This document shows positions 60,896 through 64,000 of a DNA stretch of 64,000 nt, in pieces. The position numbers and the translations under genes were made by a program. The DNA is taken from assembly GCF_900099645.1 (NCBI RefSeq), contig NZ_FMTL01000002.1, positions 560,334 to 624,333 of the forward strand. Direction: 5' to 3'. The DNA is from Pseudomonas peli. GTDB taxonomy: Bacteria > Pseudomonadota > Gammaproteobacteria > Pseudomonadales > Pseudomonadaceae. Within the stretch, counting starts at the first letter, position 1; each line of letters starts with the position of its first letter. The notes beneath the pieces are model-generated. The model had not been told where the DNA came from. It searched no databases and worked only from the letters and a program-made list of their open reading frames with translations.

Positions 60896-62149
60896 TTAGC
60901 GCAGCTGCAATTCCTCGCCGCGCTCCTGCTGCCACTCATCCTGGCTCGGCGCGGCCTGGTCGCCGTCCATATGGTGGATGATGTCGAAGTAGTGCTGCTT
61001 GAACGGGTCGAGCATCACGTCGTCACGCTTGCGTACCCGTACCGCATAGATGCTCTGCACGTTCTGATGGTCGAAGGCGCGCCACTGCTGCTGCCCCTTG
61101 AGCAACTGGTAACTGTGGTCTTCCAGGGTGCTGATCAGCCGTTCGCTGTCCAGGCTTTGCGTGCGCTGCACGGCATCGGCCCATTGCTTGACGATGGAGT
61201 AGGCGGAGGCGCTGGTGCTGCCGGGGTACTCCTGATAATCGCTGATATAGCGCTCAACGAATTGCTGGCCCTGGGCGATGTTGTCCTGGCTGGGCAGGTT
61301 CCAGGTCCAGGCTTCGGTGCCGATCACGCCCTCCATCACCAGCGGCCCGGCCTGCTGCACCACGCTCTTGGTCAGGTTGGGCACGATGATCTGCGTACGT
61401 TGCTTGAGGCCCATGTTGTGCACCATGCGCATGCTGCGCTGCAGGTTCTCGCCGAGCAGCACCAGCACGAGGATATCCGCCTCGCTGCGGGCCGCTTTAT
61501 TGAGCGCCGCCAGGTACTGCTCACGGCGCACCAGACCACTGGGTAGCGCAGTACGGCCATGGCGTGCGCGGTCGGTGCTGTTGGTGGCCAGGCGCAGGGC
61601 GTTTTCCATGCTGCGGCCCCAGGCGTCATCGACAATGATGTAGTGGTAGCGCTGGCGTGGCATATGCCAGGACAGGTATTCGCCGAGCACCCGTGCACTC
61701 ATCCAGGCGCTGTTGGACTCCCGGAACAGATAGCGATGGCCGGCCAGGCCGGTCACTTCATTGGCATAGCTCAGGGTGGCGAAGTACAGCAGGCCGCGCT
61801 CGCGGGCGCGTTGCCCGGCGGCTATCGCCTCTTCACTGGTGGCGCCGCCAAACACCATGCGTGCGTCCTGGTTGGCGAAGTAATCGACATTGCTGACGGC
61901 CTTGTCGGCCTGCGAGCTGGTGTTCTTGCTGAGCAGCTCCAGCGGTTTGCCGAGCACGCCACCTGCTTGGTTGATTTCGTCCACGGCCAGCAGTGCACCA
62001 CGGCGCAGCTCGAGACCTTCATCCTTGTAATTGCCGGTACGTGGGTAGTTGAGGCCGATCTTGATGGGCTCGGCCTGGGCAAGGTTGCCCAGGTCTACCA
62101 GCAGCAGGCAGCTCAACAACAGGTGGCTGAGTGGGGTGGTGCGGCCCAT
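60896..62149 (-). CDS. ABC-type substrate-binding protein (Peripla_BP_6), amide/branched-chain type
   Basis: 417 aa; ATG at 62149 has GGAG upstream. Signal peptide about 1-26, then a two-lobed fold starting IKIGLNYPRTGNYKDEG, as in urea, amide or branched-chain amino-acid binding proteins. It lies between the exaA/B and pedH parts and is divergent from pedH. No permease or ATPase neighbours, so possibly a sensor or scavenger. Confidence 0.75.
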   Translation of the reverse strand: MGRTTPLSHLLLSCLLLVDLGNLAQAEPIKIGLNYPRTGNYKDEGLELRRGALLAVDEINQAGGVLGKPLELLSKNTSSQADKAVSNVDYFANQDARMVFGGATSEEAIAAGQRARERGLLYFATLSYANEVTGLAGHRYLFRESNSAWMSARVLGEYLSWHMPRQRYHYIIVDDAWGRSMENALRLATNSTDRARHGRTALPSGLVRREQYLAALNKAARSEADILVLVLLGENLQRSMRMVHNMGLKQRTQIIVPNLTKSVVQQAGPLVMEGVIGTEAWTWNLPSQDNIAQGQQFVERYISDYQEYPGSTSASAYSIVKQWADAVQRTQSLDSERLISTLEDHSYQLLKGQQQWRAFDHQNVQSIYAVRVRKRDDVMLDPFKQHYFDIIHHMDGDQAAPSQDEWQQERGEELQLR

Positions 62150-62463
62150 ATGGCTTGCTCCTTAGCGTGGGGGAGTAGCTTTCTAACGGCTGGGCCGGGG
62201 GCTGGGTATGCTCTTTTCAGGGGGCTGGGCTAGCACTTAAGTCGGCCAGGCCATGTGCCGGTACGGTGTGGGTGCACATCCGGGCGGGAAAATTGCCTGC
62301 GTGGCAGGTGCGTCAGGCAGCGATAAAACGGGCGGTATTGCTACCAAGGGAGTAGCTAAATCGGTACTGCGTTCAATTGTTGGGGGAGGCTGGGCAGCCA
62401 AGAATCTGTGGCAGATCGGGAAAAATTCCCGGTGATAACAATGAACCCACAGAGGTAGCCGCA
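62150..62463. promoter_or_regulatory. Divergent pedH promoter region
   Basis: 314 bases without a gene. It holds a motif copy at 62341-62355 and the ribosome binding site GAGGTAG of pedH. Confidence 0.5.
62341..62355. promoter_or_regulatory. PQQ-locus motif, copy before pedH
   Basis: CTACCAAGGGAGTAG, 109 bp before the pedH start; matches the consensus fully and has a perfect CTAC/GTAG dyad. Confidence 0.6.
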
Positions 62464-64000
62464 ATGAAACACACCGGTCTTCGCCAGCCTTTCCTCCTCA
62501 CCGCGCTGTGCGCGGCGATGCTGATGCCGTCCGCCGCCGCCCTGGCGGTGACCGATGAGGAAATCCTCAAGGACGCCACCACCACCGACCAGATCGTCAC
62601 CAACGGCCTGGGGCTGCAAGGCCAACGCTACAGCCCGCTGGCCACACTCAACACAGACAACATCAAGGACCTGCGCCCGGTTTGGACGCTGTCCTTTGGT
62701 GGCGAGAAGCAGCGTGGCCAGCAAGCGCAGCCGCTGATCAAGGACGGCGTGATGTATGTCACCGCGTCCTACTCGCGGGTGTTTGCCGTCGATGCCCGCA
62801 CTGGGCGCGAGCTGTGGCAGTACGATGCGCGCCTGCCGGATGACATTCGCCCGTGCTGCGACGTTATCAACCGTGGCGTGGCGCTGTATGGCGACCTGGT
62901 GATCTTCGGCACCCTGGATGCCAAGCTGGTGGCTCTGCACAAGGACACCGGCAAGGTGGTGTGGCGCAAGAACGTGGCGGACCACAAGGCCGGTTACTCG
63001 ATCACGGCGGCACCGCTGGTGGTCAACGGCAAGCTGATCACCGGGGTGTCCGGTGGCGAATTCGGCGTGGTCGGCAAGATCGAAGCCTACGACCCGAAAA
63101 ACGGCGAGCTGCTGTGGAGCCGTCCGACCGTAGAAGGCCACATGGGCTACGTCTACAAGGACGGTAAGGCGATTGAGAACGGCATCAGCGGTGGCGAAGC
63201 CGGCAAGACCTGGCCTGGCGACCTGTGGAAAACTGGTGGCGCCGCGCCGTGGCTGGGCGGTTACTACGACGCGGAAACCAACCTGCTGCTGTTCGGCACC
63301 GGTAACCCGGCACCGTGGAACTCGCACCTGCGTCCGGGCGACAACCTCTATTCGTCTTCGCGCCTGGCGCTGAACCCGGACGATGGCACCATCAAGTGGC
63401 ACTTCCAGACCACCCCGCATGACGGCTGGGATTTCGACGGTGTCAACGAGCTGGTGTCCTTCAACTATCAGGAAGGCGGCAAGACCATCAAGGCCGCAGC
63501 CACCGCTGACCGTAACGGCTTCTTCTACGTGCTCGATCGCACCAACGGCAAGTTCATCCGTGGCTTCCCGTTTGTTGACAAGATCACCTGGGCCAAAGGC
63601 CTGGACAAGAATGGTCGGCCGATCTACGACGACAGCAACCGTCCTGGTTCGCCAAGCGCGAAGGAAAAGGGCAAGAGCGTGTTCTCCGCACCCGCCTTCC
63701 TCGGTGCGAAGAACTGGATGCCGATGGCCTACAGCCAGGACACCGGGTTGTTCTACGTACCGTCCAACGAGTGGGGTATGGACATCTGGAACGAGGACAT
63801 CGCCTACAAGAAGGGCGCGGCCTACCTCGGTGCTGGCTTCACCATCAAACCGCTGAACGAGGAGTACATCGGCGTACTGCGCGCCATCGACCCGAAAACC
63901 GGCAAGGAAGTCTGGCGGCAGAAGAACTACGCGCCGCTGTGGGGCGGGGTGATGACCACCAAGGGTAACCTGGTGTTTACCGGCAACCCGGAAGGTTTCC
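62464..64000 (+). CDS. pedH: PedH-like lanthanide-dependent PQQ alcohol dehydrogenase (3' end outside window)
   Basis: 512 residues are visible of an enzyme of about 595. Signal peptide about 1-29; vicinal disulfide Cys131-Cys132 (RPCCDV); catalytic Asp323 followed two residues later by Asp325 (WDFDGVNE), the extra acid that coordinates a lanthanide in XoxF and PedH. The position after the metallohydrolase gene matches PedH of P. putida (PP_2679). GAGGTAG precedes ATG 62464. Oxidises alcohols and aldehydes when lanthanides are present, replacing ExaA. Confidence 0.9.
   Translation, partial: MKHTGLRQPFLLTALCAAMLMPSAAALAVTDEEILKDATTTDQIVTNGLGLQGQRYSPLATLNTDNIKDLRPVWTLSFGGEKQRGQQAQPLIKDGVMYVTASYSRVFAVDARTGRELWQYDARLPDDIRPCCDVINRGVALYGDLVIFGTLDAKLVALHKDTGKVVWRKNVADHKAGYSITAAPLVVNGKLITGVSGGEFGVVGKIEAYDPKNGELLWSRPTVEGHMGYVYKDGKAIENGISGGEAGKTWPGDLWKTGGAAPWLGGYYDAETNLLLFGTGNPAPWNSHLRPGDNLYSSSRLALNPDDGTIKWHFQTTPHDGWDFDGVNELVSFNYQEGGKTIKAAATADRNGFFYVLDRTNGKFIRGFPFVDKITWAKGLDKNGRPIYDDSNRPGSPSAKEKGKSVFSAPAFLGAKNWMPMAYSQDTGLFYVPSNEWGMDIWNEDIAYKKGAAYLGAGFTIKPLNEEYIGVLRAIDPKTGKEVWRQKNYAPLWGGVMTTKGNLVFTGNPEGF

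Noticed and set aside
62356..63420. 354-codon minus-strand frame opposite pedH
   Set aside because: Antisense shadow of a clear quinoprotein dehydrogenase.

Overview
The window looks like a Pseudomonas chromosome. It carries the complete neighbourhood of the PQQ-dependent alcohol oxidation (exa/ped) locus in the order known from P. aeruginosa and P. putida (pqqF, nosP, nahK, erbR, ABC genes, eraSR, exaA/pedE, exaB, then pedH), together with typical pseudomonad REP hairpins. The P. mendocina/oleovorans or stutzeri side of the genus is only a guess, from the style of the GTAGGGTGCGC repeats. About 37.3 kb of accessory, mosaic DNA lies to the left; from pqqF (37.4 kb) to the right end the sequence is compact, GC-rich core genome.

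Left accessory part. 1-2.5 kb: the 3' part of an unknown gene, a single-pass membrane protein with a Cys-rich tail, and a three-gene membrane-protein operon. 2.7-4.3 kb: a tRNA-3'-end-like attachment site, a terminator, then an integrase/excisionase pair. 4.74-4.96 kb: a helically phased array of short palindromes next to a DnaA-box-like sequence and TTAACC repeats, resembling a replication origin or operator array. 5.1-11.1 kb: a complete three-gene Shango-type anti-phage system (TerB protein, ATPase, Lhr-like helicase). 11.3-16.6 kb: small cargo genes, a lipoprotein and a second tyrosine recombinase. 16.7-22.8 kb: a decayed recombinase end, an IS3-family fragment, a PAS chemoreceptor, a LytS-like GGDEF/EAL protein and a short third recombinase. 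23.1-29.6 kb: a periplasmic binding protein, a CopZ-like chaperone behind a MerR/CueR-type promoter, and a copper-resistance run (TolC-like lipoprotein, multicopper oxidase, cupredoxin, CusF-like protein). 29.9-32.5 kb: a close paralogue of the GGDEF/EAL protein. 32.8-36.2 kb: a truncated TIR gene abutting IS-like repeats, a ParA/ribbon-helix-helix partition pair with seven perfect 7-bp repeats, and a fourth recombinase with a translationally coupled small partner. 36.2-37.4 kb: non-coding DNA with three GTTCAC-N4-GTGAAC palindromes.

Right core part. pqqF (PQQ-related protease) and a porin lead into small membrane genes, nosP-nahK (NO sensor and hybrid kinase), a cysteine hydrolase, the LuxR-type regulator erbR, a CXXCW-family protein, an ABC exporter, a YVTN propeller protein, a binding protein, the kinase/regulator pair eraS-eraR, a pentapeptide protein, the calcium-type ethanol dehydrogenase exaA, its cytochrome exaB, an MxaJ-like binding protein, a SoxYZ-like carrier, an EthD-like protein, a quinoprotein-associated metallohydrolase, another ABC binding protein and the start of a lanthanide-type dehydrogenase (pedH). 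Together these oxidise alcohols in the periplasm, pass electrons through PQQ to cytochrome c, and sense and regulate the pathway.

The most notable unexplained signals are a 15-bp motif (CTACYWAGGRASTAG and near variants) found 65-110 bp before five PQQ-locus transcription units including nosP; the phased palindrome array before the Shango genes; the 7-bp repeats beside the partition genes; and a conserved element 64-85 bp upstream of three otherwise unrelated island genes. All similarity statements come from reading the sequence; no database search was run.
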